Shown: positions 43,226-52,616, counted from the stretch's first letter. The stretch: DNA of 64,000 nt from Pseudomonas viridiflava (GCF_900573885.1 NZ_UPSE01000198.1:62001-126000), one strand, 5' to 3'. The notes: generated by a model not told the origin, from the letters alone. A program made the numbers and translations.

Positions 43226-43253
43226 CCGACGGCTTTGCTAATCAAACCGTCGG
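43226..43253. repeat. Imperfect inverted repeat in spacer 2
   Basis: The same hairpin as at 42642-42669 with one change in the right arm (AAACCGTCGG), leaving a 7-bp GC-rich stem. It lies at the matching position of the second spacer. Confidence 0.5.
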
Positions 43254-43336
43254 ACCAGAACCGCGCCTTACTCTTTCTTGAACTCTGACGTCAGCAGCCT
43301 GTAGGGCTGCCTCGTTTAATGCTTTGAACTCCAAAC

Positions 43337-43720
43337 ATGACCACATCTGCAAATAAACCGAAGCGGAACTTTTGGCGATGGGTGCTGGCGGTGTTACTCG
43401 CGCCACTTGTCTTTTGGTATTTCGCTATACCCCGGGTGAGCTTCCATTTCTCTGACAGGGGAGAGGGGCGTCTCGGTTACATCTTGAATGTTCAGCACAT
43501 GATCTACAAAGGTGAGATCTACCCCGGTGAAGCCACCGGTGGGTCCGGGCACATCTTCCCGGACGAGCAGTTTTTTTTCGAGTTCTATTGGGTTAATGGT
43601 GGAAAGTGGCATTGCACAAGGGCGAAACCAAAGTGGCCCAAGATCAATATCTACATCGGCCCAGATGGTGCTATCGATCGCAGCCGTACGGATGGCAACG
43701 TCCTTGATAAATGCGGGTAA
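43337..43720 (+). CDS. Putative immunity protein, copy 3
   Basis: 127 residues, similar to copies 1 and 2 (MTTSANKPKRNFWRWVLAVL, GRLGYILNVQHMIYKGEIYP, YIGPDGAIDRSRTDGNVLDK), ending at KCG without the GPLP tail, with the second Cys kept. The start ATG is preceded by the same spacer sequence as copy 2. The 3' flank differs from the other units and runs into REP elements, so this is the end of the array. Confidence 0.72.
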   Translation: MTTSANKPKRNFWRWVLAVLLAPLVFWYFAIPRVSFHFSDRGEGRLGYILNVQHMIYKGEIYPGEATGGSGHIFPDEQFFFEFYWVNGGKWHCTRAKPKWPKINIYIGPDGAIDRSRTDGNVLDKCG

Positions 43721-43839
43721 CACCATTAGAAAGCAGCTCCACAGCCAAAAACTCCCGCCGCCCTTCCTGCGCCAGGCGCTATCAACTTCCACCTCGGCTT
43801 TATTAGGCCCGCAATGGACGAGGCGGGTAGTCCAACAAC

Positions 43840-43900
43840 TCGCGGCTAAAGCCGCTCCTCCAGGCCGCACGATAGACAGGAGCGAGCGTGCTCGCGAAGC
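43840..43900. repeat. Pair of REP elements in opposite orientation
   Basis: TCGCGGCTAAAGCCGCTCCTCCAGG near 43840-43864 and CAGGAGCGAGCGTGCTCGCGAAGC at 43877-43900. Each contains a short palindrome (GCGGCTAAAGCCGC; GCGAGCGTGCTCGC) beside a GGAGC or GCTCC tail, and the tails face each other. This is the arrangement of a mobile REP pair. It lies between the immunity array and the convergent TonB receptor gene. Confidence 0.7.
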
Positions 43901-43909
43901 TCGGCGGGT

Positions 43910-46306
43910 TTACCAGAGGTAGCTCACTGAACCGACCACGCTGCGCTCGTCGCCGTAGCGGCACGAGTTGGCGCAGTACAGGTAGCGCTCATTGGCGAGG
44001 TTTTGCGCGCGGGCGCTGACCTGCCAGTTGGCGTCCACTTCATAGGTGATTCGCGCATCGAACAGGGTGTAGGCGGGAATTTTGCGGTCGGTGACGCTTG
44101 GCGTGGTGTGGGTGGTGCCGTTGTAGCGCGCGCCGCCGCCGACGGTAACGCGGTCCAGGCCCAGCAGGCTCAGGCGGTAGTCCAGCCACAACGCGGCGCT
44201 GTGGTAGGGCGTGCCTTCTATGCGTGCGCCTTCGAGGGTCTTGTCGTTGTCGGCAATGATGTGCGCGTCGGTGTAGGCGTAGGTGGCATTGAGCGCGAGG
44301 TTGGAGCTCAGTTGCGCTTTGGTTTCCAGCTCAAAGCCGGTGCTGCGTTCTTTGCCGGTTTGTTCGTCGAAGTCGGAGCCCGGGATGGAGGTCAGCACGT
44401 TTTTCTGCGTGAGCTGATACACCGCCGCGCTGATAAGCAGTTCTCGCTCGGCCGGTTGATAGCGGATGCCGATTTCATATTGCTCCCCTTCGGTGGGCTC
44501 GAAGGTGTTGCCGCTGGCGTCGGTGCCGGCCGATGGCAGGAATGACTGGCTATAGCTGATATAAGGCGCCAGGCCGTTTTCGGCGAGGTAAACCAGGCCC
44601 ACGCGGCCGGTGGTCTTGTTATCGTCGACGGTGCTTACCGAATCATTGCGGTAGTTGCGCGTGCGGTTTTCTGCCCAGTCCTGGCGCACGCCGGCCAGCA
44701 GCACCCAGCGTTCGTCAAACTTGGCCTGCTCTTGCAGGTACACGCCCACTTGCGTGCTGTGAAGGTCCGAGCCGCTGTCCACGGTGGTCACGTTGGGCAG
44801 GTTGCCGTACACCGGGTCGGCCAGGTTCAACGTCGGCGCGCTACCGCTGTTGCGGTGACTGTCGTAGGTTTTGCGGTAGTAGTCGACGCCGCCAAGCAGC
44901 GTGTGTTGCCAGGCGCCGCTGTCGAAATTGAAGGTCAGGTTGCTGTCGCTGGTCCATCCGGTGGCAATGTCGTCGCGCGAATTGTAGGTGCGGGTGAGAT
45001 TTGCCAGATTCGGTCCGGTGACGCGGCTGTTGTTCAGCGTGATGTAGTCGTAGTCGGTGCGCGACTCAAAGTAGCGCGCGGCATGGCGCAGCAGCAGGCT
45101 GTCGCTCAGCTGGCTTTCCAGCAGGTAGCCGAAGGTTTGCAGCGTGCCGTCGTAGTCGTCGTACTCCGGTTCGCCGGCGAACAGGTCATACGGCACCTTG
45201 TAGCCCGGCGTATTGCTGAAGGTGGTGAGGTCGTAGCGAATCGGTGGTGTCAGCGAGGTTTGGGTGCGCTGGTGGCTGGCCAGCAGGGTAAGGCGGGTGT
45301 CGTCGCTCATCTGCCAGGTCAGTGCCGGCGCGATGTACTGCTTGTCGTCGTCGATCTCATCGAACTGCGTACCGCTGTCGCGTACCAATGCGGTGAGGCG
45401 GTAGCTGAAGCGGCCTTCGTCATCCAGCGCGCCGCTGTGGTCGGTGGATAACTGCCGGCGCTGATGGTTGCCATATTCCACATTCAGCTCGTGCAGCGGA
45501 TCCAGCGTGGGCCGCTTGCTGGTGGTGTTGATCAGCCCGCCCGGTGCCAGCTGTCCGTAGAGCACCGACGAGGCGCCTTTGAGCACTTCCACGCGTTCCA
45601 GGCCATACGGTTCCTGGCCCCCTTCGAACTGCGTGCTCTGCATTTTCATGCCGTCACGCAACACGCTGCCGGTGCGCGGACCGATGTCGAAGCCGCGCAG
45701 GCGGTAGTCATCTGCCACGCGGCTGTAGCCATTGGGCTGACTGACCACGCCAGCGGTGTAATTCAAAACATCCGCCAGGCTGTCGTGCTGACGCGAGACC
45801 AGTTCTTCGCGGGTGATCACCGACACCGACTGCGGTATTTCCAGCAGCGGCGTGTCGGTTTTGCTCATGGTTGCGCTGCGTGTGGCGACCTTGCTGTGGG
45901 CCGGCCCCCAGGCGTCTTGTTGCAGCGCTGAACCAGCGACCGTGGTGGCGGACAACTGCACGGCACTGTCGGTTAGCGGCTCGATACTGAGCGTGCCGCT
46001 GGGCGTGGTGTTCAGTTGCAAGGGCAAACCTTGCAGGGCCTGGCGCAGCGCGTGTTCGGTGCTCAACTGGCCGCGCAGTGCGGGTGCGGTCAAGCCGCGT
46101 GTCAGCGGCGCACTGAACACAATGGTGCGCCCGCTTTGCCGGGCAATGGCGGTGAGCGTGGCTTCCAGCGGCCCGGCGGGTATATCGAAACTCAGCAGTT
46201 GAGTCTGGCGGAAGGTTTCTTCAGCGGCATTCAGAAGTGGCGAGGCGACGGCAAAGGTCAAGGCGAAGGCCAGGGGCGGCAGATTGAAACGGCGTGTTCG
46301 GAGCAT
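43910..46306 (-). CDS. TonB-dependent siderophore receptor with signalling domain
   Basis: A 798-residue outer membrane receptor. A signal peptide lies at about 1-28. An STN signalling domain follows at about 33-110 (FDIPAGPLEATLTAIARQSG), then the plug (SKTDTPLLEIPQSVSVITRE, LRGFDIGPRTGSVLRDGMK, LERVEVLKGASSVLYGQLAP) and a 22-strand barrel ending in GSVSYLW. The STN domain plus the FecR and FecI-type genes upstream means that ligand binding is signalled to the sigma factor. The layout is that of ferric hydroxamate/siderophore receptors; the ligand cannot be named. Confidence 0.94.
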   Translation of the reverse strand: MLRTRRFNLPPLAFALTFAVASPLLNAAEETFRQTQLLSFDIPAGPLEATLTAIARQSGRTIVFSAPLTRGLTAPALRGQLSTEHALRQALQGLPLQLNTTPSGTLSIEPLTDSAVQLSATTVAGSALQQDAWGPAHSKVATRSATMSKTDTPLLEIPQSVSVITREELVSRQHDSLADVLNYTAGVVSQPNGYSRVADDYRLRGFDIGPRTGSVLRDGMKMQSTQFEGGQEPYGLERVEVLKGASSVLYGQLAPGGLINTTSKRPTLDPLHELNVEYGNHQRRQLSTDHSGALDDEGRFSYRLTALVRDSGTQFDEIDDDKQYIAPALTWQMSDDTRLTLLASHQRTQTSLTPPIRYDLTTFSNTPGYKVPYDLFAGEPEYDDYDGTLQTFGYLLESQLSDSLLLRHAARYFESRTDYDYITLNNSRVTGPNLANLTRTYNSRDDIATGWTSDSNLTFNFDSGAWQHTLLGGVDYYRKTYDSHRNSGSAPTLNLADPVYGNLPNVTTVDSGSDLHSTQVGVYLQEQAKFDERWVLLAGVRQDWAENRTRNYRNDSVSTVDDNKTTGRVGLVYLAENGLAPYISYSQSFLPSAGTDASGNTFEPTEGEQYEIGIRYQPAERELLISAAVYQLTQKNVLTSIPGSDFDEQTGKERSTGFELETKAQLSSNLALNATYAYTDAHIIADNDKTLEGARIEGTPYHSAALWLDYRLSLLGLDRVTVGGGARYNGTTHTTPSVTDRKIPAYTLFDARITYEVDANWQVSARAQNLANERYLYCANSCRYGDERSVVGSVSYLW

Positions 46307-46386
46307 GGGCAGCGTTCCCGGTGGGTAGTCGATGCCAGCTATGTGACGCGAGTGGCTCTGTTATTAAGGGGCAGGCGAAAAAATAA

Positions 46387-47325
46387 TTAGCGCAGGGTGA
46401 TTTGCGTCCACCAGCCAAAGCGCTGCTCAACCCGAAGCGGCAGGGTTTCTTCCAGTGAACGCAGGGCCTGTGTGCTGTCGTCCAGCGGGAACACGCCGGA
46501 GACTCGCAACTCAGCGGCCTCGGGACTGATGCGTATTATTCCCCTTCGATAAGGCCGCAGCGCCTCGATGATGCTGCCCAGCGCCTGGTCATGTACCTCA
46601 AGAAAGCCGTCTTCCCAGGTGCCTTCACCCGCGTGGCGCGCCTCGAGCAGTTGAATGCCGCCCGGGGAAAGTCGCGCACCCTGACCGGAACTCAACTGCA
46701 CGCTGGCGCCGTTCGCCGCGCGAACCTTCACGCGCGACTCTTGCACCCACACATCCGCGCTGTGCTCACGCAGCAGCACGGTAAAGCGCGTGCCGAGCGC
46801 CTGGGCTTCGCCAAAGGGTGTGACCACTACCAGCGGGCGCTGTGAGTCGGCCGCTACCTGAATGCTCAGGGCACCTTCGCGCAACGTCAGGGTGCGCTGT
46901 TGCGCGCCAAAAGCGATGTCTACGCGGCTCTGGGCATTGAGCACAAGCTGACTGCCATCCTCCAACGCAAACGGCCGCCGCTCGGCAAATCCGGTTTGCA
47001 AATCGCTGCCCACCCAAGGCAATGCGCCGATGCGCTGCAACCACCAGCCACCGACACCTACCCCAGTCACCGCCAGAGCGCCGCGCAGGAGTTGTCGCCG
47101 CCCGCTGGTGCGGGCGCTGAGCACGTGATGAGACTGCGCCGGCACATCGGCAAATGCCTGGCCCAGTCGCTGCTGCAGGCGCTGCCACGCCAGCTGATTC
47201 TCGGCACTCAGCCCGAGCCAGTGCTGGAACCGCTGACGGTCACTGTCGAGCATGGCGCCGGAGCGTTGCAGCGCCAACCATTCGATGGCCTCGGCAACCG
47301 CAGGCGGCAATTGCGCCATCGTCAT
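46387..47325 (-). CDS. FecR-family anti-sigma regulator
   Basis: A 312-residue inner-membrane protein. The N-terminal cytoplasmic anti-sigma domain (LPPAVAEAIEWLALQRSG, DRQRFQHWLGLSAENQLAWQ) is followed by one membrane segment near 75-95 and a periplasmic FecR domain (FALEDGSQLVLNAQSRVDI, LREGALSIQV) that contacts the receptor's STN domain. The ATG at 47325 overlaps the sigma gene's stop by ATGA; a second ATG at 47319 is possible. It sits between sigma factor and receptor genes, the classic order. Confidence 0.92.
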   Translation of the reverse strand: MTMAQLPPAVAEAIEWLALQRSGAMLDSDRQRFQHWLGLSAENQLAWQRLQQRLGQAFADVPAQSHHVLSARTSGRRQLLRGALAVTGVGVGGWWLQRIGALPWVGSDLQTGFAERRPFALEDGSQLVLNAQSRVDIAFGAQQRTLTLREGALSIQVAADSQRPLVVVTPFGEAQALGTRFTVLLREHSADVWVQESRVKVRAANGASVQLSSGQGARLSPGGIQLLEARHAGEGTWEDGFLEVHDQALGSIIEALRPYRRGIIRISPEAAELRVSGVFPLDDSTQALRSLEETLPLRVEQRFGWWTQITLR

Positions 47326-47849
47326 GGTTGCTCCAGCGCCAGGTAGCAAAGCGCCAGGGCTTTCACCACGTACTGATGCACACGCGGCGCCGAAATGCCC
47401 AAACGGGCGCCGATTTCGGCGTAGGTGAGGTTATCCAGCTGGCTGAACAAAAACGCGCTGCGCCCCAGCGGCGACAGACCTTCAAGCATGCGGTCCAGCG
47501 CGCTCAGCGCTTCGAGTGCCTGTACCTGTTCTTCAGCCGACGGCTCATAGTCCAGTGGTTCCAGCGCCAACGCGTGCAGGTAGGCGCGCTCCAGATCGCG
47601 CCGCCGCCAGCTCGCATATATCAGGCGCTTGGCAATGGTGGTGAGCAGGGCGCGGGGCTGTTCGATGGCGTGCGGAGCTGGCAGCGCGACCACTTGCGCA
47701 AAGGTTTCGGCGGCCATGTCGGCGGCGTCATGGCCACAGTTCAGCCGGGCCCGCAGGCGCTGCAGCAACCAGCCGTGGTGATCACCAAACAGCTGATGCA
47801 AGACACGATTACGGGCATTCAAAGGATGCGGGGCGGGTGAGGAGGGCAT
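47322..47849 (-). CDS. FecI-type ECF sigma factor
   Basis: A 175-residue extracytoplasmic-function sigma factor. Region 2 (LHQLFGDHHGWLLQRLRARL, DAADMAAETFAQVVALP, then PRALLTTIAKRLI) and region 4 (SPLGRSAFLFSQLDNLTYAEIGARLGIS) are clear. It should direct RNA polymerase to the receptor promoter when the siderophore is bound. A Fur-box-like sequence lies about 150-170 bases upstream, in line with iron control. Confidence 0.93.
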   Translation of the reverse strand: MPSSPAPHPLNARNRVLHQLFGDHHGWLLQRLRARLNCGHDAADMAAETFAQVVALPAPHAIEQPRALLTTIAKRLIYASWRRRDLERAYLHALALEPLDYEPSAEEQVQALEALSALDRMLEGLSPLGRSAFLFSQLDNLTYAEIGARLGISAPRVHQYVVKALALCYLALEQP

Positions 47850-48152
47850 GCGCTACAACACGGTCCGGTAGCTCGTGCCGAGCACCCTGGCGCGGACGCT
47901 CAGCGTTAAGCAGGCGTCAAGAAATGACCCGCCGGCGGTCGCTCCTGAATCCTGCATAAGGCACCTGAATGGACGGCAACGATTTGCACGCGAATCTATG
48001 TTATTCGAGAATTATTTGCAATAACTGCAGGGCCACTGCGTACGGCCTGTTCACCTGAGGCACTGTCGCGCACGTCCCCTTAATTACGCCTCAGTGCGAC
48101 GACACAAACGGCGAAGCCGTGGCCCGAATACGGCTCGCGCAGTGAATGACCT
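47850..48152 (-). promoter_or_regulatory. Intergenic region with Fur-box-like site at 48001-48019
   Basis: About 300 bases with no convincing gene. Read on the minus strand, 48001-48019 is GCAAATAATTCTCGAATAA. The left half matches common Pseudomonas Fur boxes (GCAAATNATTCTC) and the right half matches poorly, so about half of the 19-base consensus is met. It lies upstream of the sigma factor gene and would give iron repression. The rest shows nothing I can name. Confidence 0.45.
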
Positions 48153-49349
48153 CTAGCGCGGAATGATCAGCATCGTGGCGTAGCCGTAAATCGTGGTGTT
48201 CTGTTCGCTGCGCGAGGTGCTGAAGTGCATGCGCGGAATGTGCAGCGTGGCGAGCAGTGTTCCGGTTTTGTTGTCGAGGATGCGCATGGTCTGGGCGTCG
48301 TTATCAATCGCCAGCAGCGTGCCCCCGCTGACGTGCGGCCCGACGATGCCGGCGGGGCCGACGTCCTCGGAAGTCCACAGTTCGGCGCCCGTGAGTGGAT
48401 CGAAGGCCTTGGTGCGGATGCCGGTGTCGATCTCGGTATTGTCCAGCACCAGCGGCCCGAAAGGCTCCAGGGTGATACTGGCGTTCTCGTCGTAGCGGTA
48501 CGTGGCAACCGTGGCGCCGGTGTTCACATCGAGTGTGAGGATCTGCGAGCCAAGGCGGTCATGGAAAAACACCTGCGCGCCCACGACCAGCTGCCCATCG
48601 CTGAGCGACCGCTGCCAGCGTTTTTCGCCGCTGTCGAGCGCGTAGGCATGCACTGTGTAGCTGCGGTCGGTCAGCACCAGGGTGTTGTCGAACAGCTGCA
48701 GCGTATACAGCTCGTAGCTCGGCGGCGTGATGCGCCAGCGCTCGGTTAGAGTGCTGCTGTCGAGCGCGACCACGTGCTGATAGTTGTCGATAAACACCAG
48801 CAGGTTGTCGGTTACCAGCAGGTCGGTGGCGGTGTGCGGTTGCTTATGCACCGCGATCACCTTGCCGGTCGCGCGGTCGTAGGCCGTAATCCGCTGATCG
48901 GAAGCGCTTACGGCGAATACTCGGTCTTTATTGATCAACGCCGAGGTAACCCACGTGCTGCTGGTGTGGCGCCACAGTTCTTTTCCGCTGCTCAGGTCAA
49001 TTGCATACAGGTGATTGCCGCCGCTGCCAAAAATGCCGGTCTGACCCTGAGTGGTCTTCACATACAGCGCGTCGCGTTCATCGGTGTACGCCCAGTTCAT
49101 CCACACGGCGGGCTGGCTTGTGAGCGTGGGCAACATGGGCAGTGGCAGGCGGGTTAGCAGGCGAACATCGCTGGGTTTTTTCGGTTGGTAGTCTTCATCC
49201 AGAAGGGCAACGTCGGGCGGCAACGGGCAGGCGCTTTCCTGCACCGTAACCTGGCCGGACTCGCTGCCGCACAGGTAAATGTCCGGCTTGCTGCAGGCGC
49301 TGCACGCGGCCAGAACAACCAGGCCCAACAGCCAGTGACACACGCGCAT
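48153..49349 (-). CDS. PQQ-like beta-propeller lipoprotein
   Basis: A 398-residue predicted lipoprotein. The signal sequence (RVCHWLLGLVVLAACSAC) contains overlapping lipobox options at Cys17 or Cys20. The mature part has repeated propeller blades typical of PQQ-like repeats: HLYAIDLSSGKELWR, RITAYDRATGKVIAV, HVVALDSSTLTERWR, HAYALDSGEKRWQ and KAFDPLTGAELW. No dehydrogenase active site is seen, so it resembles BamB-like scaffolds more than an enzyme. The ATG at 49349 with AAGGAA upstream is chosen; the open frame extends 48 codons further. Confidence 0.82.
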   Translation of the reverse strand: MRVCHWLLGLVVLAACSACSKPDIYLCGSESGQVTVQESACPLPPDVALLDEDYQPKKPSDVRLLTRLPLPMLPTLTSQPAVWMNWAYTDERDALYVKTTQGQTGIFGSGGNHLYAIDLSSGKELWRHTSSTWVTSALINKDRVFAVSASDQRITAYDRATGKVIAVHKQPHTATDLLVTDNLLVFIDNYQHVVALDSSTLTERWRITPPSYELYTLQLFDNTLVLTDRSYTVHAYALDSGEKRWQRSLSDGQLVVGAQVFFHDRLGSQILTLDVNTGATVATYRYDENASITLEPFGPLVLDNTEIDTGIRTKAFDPLTGAELWTSEDVGPAGIVGPHVSGGTLLAIDNDAQTMRILDNKTGTLLATLHIPRMHFSTSRSEQNTTIYGYATMLIIPR

Positions 49350-49735
49350 CGCCAAGTTCCTTACCTGCATACCCATCCCGTGGGCGATGGCCGATTGTAA
49401 GCGCAGCCAAGGCATCGGCACGACTGAAAAACCGCGCCACGCGCAGCGTGATCGGGTTCGCAAAATAGCCCGGCGTGCCGCCTCCGGGCCCATGGCAAAC
49501 CCGCTTCGGCAATGGCACTATCGGCACACCCGCAAACATGGAAGTTACGATGCGCCCCCTCTCTGGCGACACGATTGCGCTGAGCCGCAGCCCCATTTCC
49601 TCGAAAACCATCACACGCCTGCGTGACCTGTTCGTTCGCCCGCAACAAAGCGTCTGCGCGCGTGACAGCCACTGAAAACCCGATTGTCGCCGTTCCACAC
49701 GCTCCACCCCTCTTGGCTTTTATAAGGATGTAAAC
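49350..49735. other. Divergent intergenic region, no gene seen
   Basis: About 385 bases between the divergent lipoprotein and TerB-like genes. The frames seen on both strands are short and lack family features. The only clear element is the region before the TerB-like start (TATAAGGATGTAAAC), which gives its ribosome binding site AAGGAT. Confidence 0.45.
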
Positions 49736-50713
49736 ATGCAAGAAACCTACAAAATGGCCGGCCGCCTCGCGGCACACGCAGTGTCCAGCGTAAGCGGCGG
49801 CGAACTGCTGATTCCCATCTACGGTTACCTCACCCAAGAAGGGCAGACGCGCATGGTGCGCGTGGTAACCGACACCGCCCAGGAAGCAATGGAAGAAGGC
49901 CAGAGCATGTACGCCGGCAACCGCTGGAACGCGGCGGGCGGTTTCTGGGCAGTAGACGGGTTTGTCACCCTGCCAGACGTGGGCAAAGTGGACGCCTTGT
50001 TGCTCAACATCTGCACCTACAACGAACCCAAACACGAACTGCGCATGGCCATTCCCTACCGCCACGCCCAGAGCAGCGAAGGTTTCGCCGTGTTCAAACC
50101 GAAGCTGATCGGTCTGGAAAATCTGGATAAAAGCGCCGTGCAGCCGCTGATAAAAGCGTTCTACGAAGGCCGCGACGAAAACACCGACGGCGCTGCCATC
50201 TGGAACGCGCACTTTCAGGAACAGCTCACCAGCATGTCCGGCTTCAACGGCTTTACCGCCGAAGAATGGGCCGAAGTGCGCGACGCCCCATTGGCGGTGT
50301 TCTTCATGGTCGCCGGTGCCGACGGCGATATCGACGCCAAAGAGTTGGGCGCCTTCGAAGCGCTGTTCAAAGAATCCGGCAAATACGTCAGCGTGCTGAT
50401 GCAACGCGTCATGAGCGAACTCACCCCCCACGCCCCGCAAGGTCGCGCGTTGCTCATGGACTTCCTCGAGCGCTACACCTCGGGCAACTTCTTCGCGCCG
50501 ATGTACTTCATCACCCTTAACGGCCTGCTCGCCGCTAAAGCCGAAAACAGCCAAGCCGTGGCCTTTCGCAAAGACCTGCTCGCCTTCGGCAACACCGTGG
50601 CATCGGCCTCGGGCGGTGGGTTTTTAGGCTTTGGTAGCAAGGTCAGCAAGGAAGAGAAGGGCGTGCTCAAGGCGATTGAGGCGTTGTTGGGCGATCTTGG
50701 GGAGGGGAAATAA
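49736..50713 (+). CDS. Protein with TerB-like C-terminal domain
   Basis: A 325-residue soluble protein. The C-terminal half has FFMVAGADGDIDAKELGAFEAL near 182-203, the acidic metal-binding-like repeat of TerB/DjlA domains, followed by helices. The N-terminal half (GELLIPIYGYLTQEGQTRMVR) is unrecognised. The frame starts at an ATG after AAGGAT. Members of this domain class are tied to tellurite or stress response, but no ter genes are nearby. Confidence 0.65.
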   Translation: MQETYKMAGRLAAHAVSSVSGGELLIPIYGYLTQEGQTRMVRVVTDTAQEAMEEGQSMYAGNRWNAAGGFWAVDGFVTLPDVGKVDALLLNICTYNEPKHELRMAIPYRHAQSSEGFAVFKPKLIGLENLDKSAVQPLIKAFYEGRDENTDGAAIWNAHFQEQLTSMSGFNGFTAEEWAEVRDAPLAVFFMVAGADGDIDAKELGAFEALFKESGKYVSVLMQRVMSELTPHAPQGRALLMDFLERYTSGNFFAPMYFITLNGLLAAKAENSQAVAFRKDLLAFGNTVASASGGGFLGFGSKVSKEEKGVLKAIEALLGDLGEGK

Positions 50714-50834
50714 GGGCTGAAAAGCTGAATGCGATCGGCTGAGGAGGTGGGCTGCCTCGGCCGAAGCAGTGCTTGGTGTCCGTTCGTATTTGTGGCCGCG
50801 ACGGCACCACACAAAAGATGTGTTTTTTCGACGT

Positions 50835-51614
50835 TCAACGCGGCCCCTTGTTCTCCGACAAACAATTCCCCCCATCCACCCCCAGAACCTCACCCGTTAT
50901 ATAGCTGGACTCAGGCGACGCCAGAAACGCGACGGCCGCAGCGACCTCGTCGGGCCTGCCGGCTCGCCCGACTGGAACGTATTGCGCGGCAACCAGCTCC
51001 TCGGCGGTGCTCGATTGTGTGGCGATCCATCCCGGGGCTACCGAGTTCACGGTGATGCCGTGAGGCGCCACTTCCAGAGCCAGGCTCATGTTCATGCCGA
51101 CCATGCCGGCCTTCGCTGCCGCGTAGGCGGCCTCGCCCGGATTGCTGACGCGGGTGCCGGTGGTGGAGGTGATATGAACGACGCGCCCGTAATGACGACT
51201 CTTCATGCCTGGCAATACCGCGCGTGTGAGTAAAAACGCGGTGGTGAGGTTGCGCGCAATCGAGGTGTTCCAGGCCTCCAGGCTCATGTCGGCCAGGTCG
51301 GAGAATTCCTCGGCTTCGCCCTGAACTGCCATGCCGGCATTGTTCACCAGTACATCGATCTGGCCCCAGAGCGACTCAGCCCAGCTCACCAATTCGGCGA
51401 CCTGAGCGGGCTGCGTGAGGTCAGCCGCGCGACCTTCCACTTCATAGCCTTCGCCACGCAATTGCGCGACGCGGTCATGGATGCGGGCGCTGCTGGCGGT
51501 GATGATCAGCTTGGCCCCCGAGTCGCCAAGGCGCCTGGCGATGGCAAAGCCGATGCCGTGCTCGCTGCCGGCGCCGCTGACTAGCGCGACCTGACCGCTA
51601 TGGGGTTTGAACAT
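50835..51614 (-). CDS. SDR family oxidoreductase (FabG-like)
   Basis: A 259-residue classical SDR. SGAGSEHGIGFAIARRL near 13-29 binds NAD(P), NNAGMAV near 92, the catalytic Ser in VHITSTTGTR near 146, YAAAKAGM near 160 (Tyr, Lys), and ITGEVLGVDGG at the end. The ATG at 51614 with GGAG upstream is used; the frame is open 15 codons further. No operon partner is evident, though the LysR gene upstream is on the same strand. The substrate is unknown. Confidence 0.9.
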   Translation of the reverse strand: MFKPHSGQVALVSGAGSEHGIGFAIARRLGDSGAKLIITASSARIHDRVAQLRGEGYEVEGRAADLTQPAQVAELVSWAESLWGQIDVLVNNAGMAVQGEAEEFSDLADMSLEAWNTSIARNLTTAFLLTRAVLPGMKSRHYGRVVHITSTTGTRVSNPGEAAYAAAKAGMVGMNMSLALEVAPHGITVNSVAPGWIATQSSTAEELVAAQYVPVGRAGRPDEVAAAVAFLASPESSYITGEVLGVDGGNCLSENKGPR

Positions 51615-51740
51615 GCGAGCTCCGTGGGCCTTTGATGGCCAGGTAAAGAAGAGGACCAATGGAAACGAAGACTACGATCAGCACATAGGGCAGGACCGCA
51701 GCCAGTGAGCCGCCCGGGCTCGGCGAGCACTTTCGAACGC

Positions 51741-52616
51741 TCACCCCGAACAAGACAGATGCGCGCGAATGAGCTCGGCCATATCCAGTGCACCCTGGGC
51801 TGCACTTTGCGAAACGTGGAGCTCAATGACGAAATCTGCCAACAGCGGCAGTCCTGAATCATGGCCCAGCACGTGGAAATCATCCGGTACCAGCGAGCGA
51901 AGCCACGGCGTCAGTGCGAGACCGCTTTTTACAGTGGCCAGGGTGGTTTCAACCGAGGAGTTTTCAAATTTCACGCGCCAGCTGATATGAGCCTCGCCAA
52001 GCAGTGAAAACACGGGCCGGCGAAACGCGCATGTCGGCGTGATGAAACACAGCGGCAGGGGCCGTTGGCTAACCAGCTCCTGAGAACCACCGATCCACAC
52101 CAGCGATTCCAGCGACAGGCGCTCGCCCGCCGCTTGGGTCGCCGGGCATTGGCTAATGGTTAGATCGACCAGTCCTCTGGCGAACGCATTCATCAGGTCG
52201 AACGAAGACCCAGGTACAACAATGACTTCGACGTTGTGATGCTTCAGGGCGAAGGCCTTTAGAACATCTGCGAAATGCGATCCGGCCATATCGTGTGGCA
52301 CGCCGACTTTTACGGTTTCCGCGAGGGACGGGCCGATCATTTCCCGGCACACGCTGTCGTTGAGATCGAGCAGACGCCGCGCCTTGGGCAGGAAGTCCAG
52401 ACCGCGATTGGTCAGTCTGGCTCCGCTGGAATTGCGCTCGAATAGCTGACACCCGAAAAAGGTTTCGAGTCGCTTGATCTGCTGGCTGATACCGCCCTGC
52501 GTCAGGTGCAGCTGGCGAGCGGCGCCGCTGATGCTGCCCGTTTGCGCAATAACCACGAAGCTGCGAACGAGCGCTAAATCAACGGTACGCAAAGGTGCGG
52601 GCATGCCAGAGTCCAT
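51741..52616 (-). CDS. LysR-family transcriptional regulator
   Basis: A 291-residue LTTR. The HTH (VRSFVVIAQTGSISGAARQL, HLTQGGISQQIKRLETFFG) lies at about 14-55. The effector domain follows, with ETVKVGVPHDMAGSHFADVL near 98. ATG candidates at 52616 and 52604 both place the HTH normally; neither has a strong Shine-Dalgarno. The frame is open to 52751. It diverges from the cupin gene, its most likely target. Confidence 0.88.
   Translation of the reverse strand: MDSGMPAPLRTVDLALVRSFVVIAQTGSISGAARQLHLTQGGISQQIKRLETFFGCQLFERNSSGARLTNRGLDFLPKARRLLDLNDSVCREMIGPSLAETVKVGVPHDMAGSHFADVLKAFALKHHNVEVIVVPGSSFDLMNAFARGLVDLTISQCPATQAAGERLSLESLVWIGGSQELVSQRPLPLCFITPTCAFRRPVFSLLGEAHISWRVKFENSSVETTLATVKSGLALTPWLRSLVPDDFHVLGHDSGLPLLADFVIELHVSQSAAQGALDMAELIRAHLSCSG

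Larger units (their letters stand above)
42167..43720 (+). repeat. Three-unit tandem duplication of the immunity-like gene, 585-bp period
   Basis: Start codons of the three copies are at 42167, 42752 and 43337: exactly 585 bases apart both times. Genes 1 and 2 and their 192-base spacers are conserved, including a hairpin; after copy 3 the similarity stops. The repeated unit begins with the bases that in copy 1 also encode the effector's DHICK terminus, and the bases just before copy 2 (CCACGTTCAAGGCTGGG) resemble the effector's 3' coding sequence. The copies therefore derive from the toxin-linked one. Confidence 0.85.

Noticed and set aside
42642..43253. Spacer hairpins as a CRISPR array
   Set aside because: Only two copies 584 bp apart, within duplicated gene spacers; there are no regular short repeats or cas genes.
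49361..50554. Minus-strand frame of 397 codons opposite the TerB-like gene
   Set aside because: Composition (Phe/His/Ala/Gly-rich) is that of a shadow, while the plus-strand protein has a recognisable C-terminal domain and RBS.
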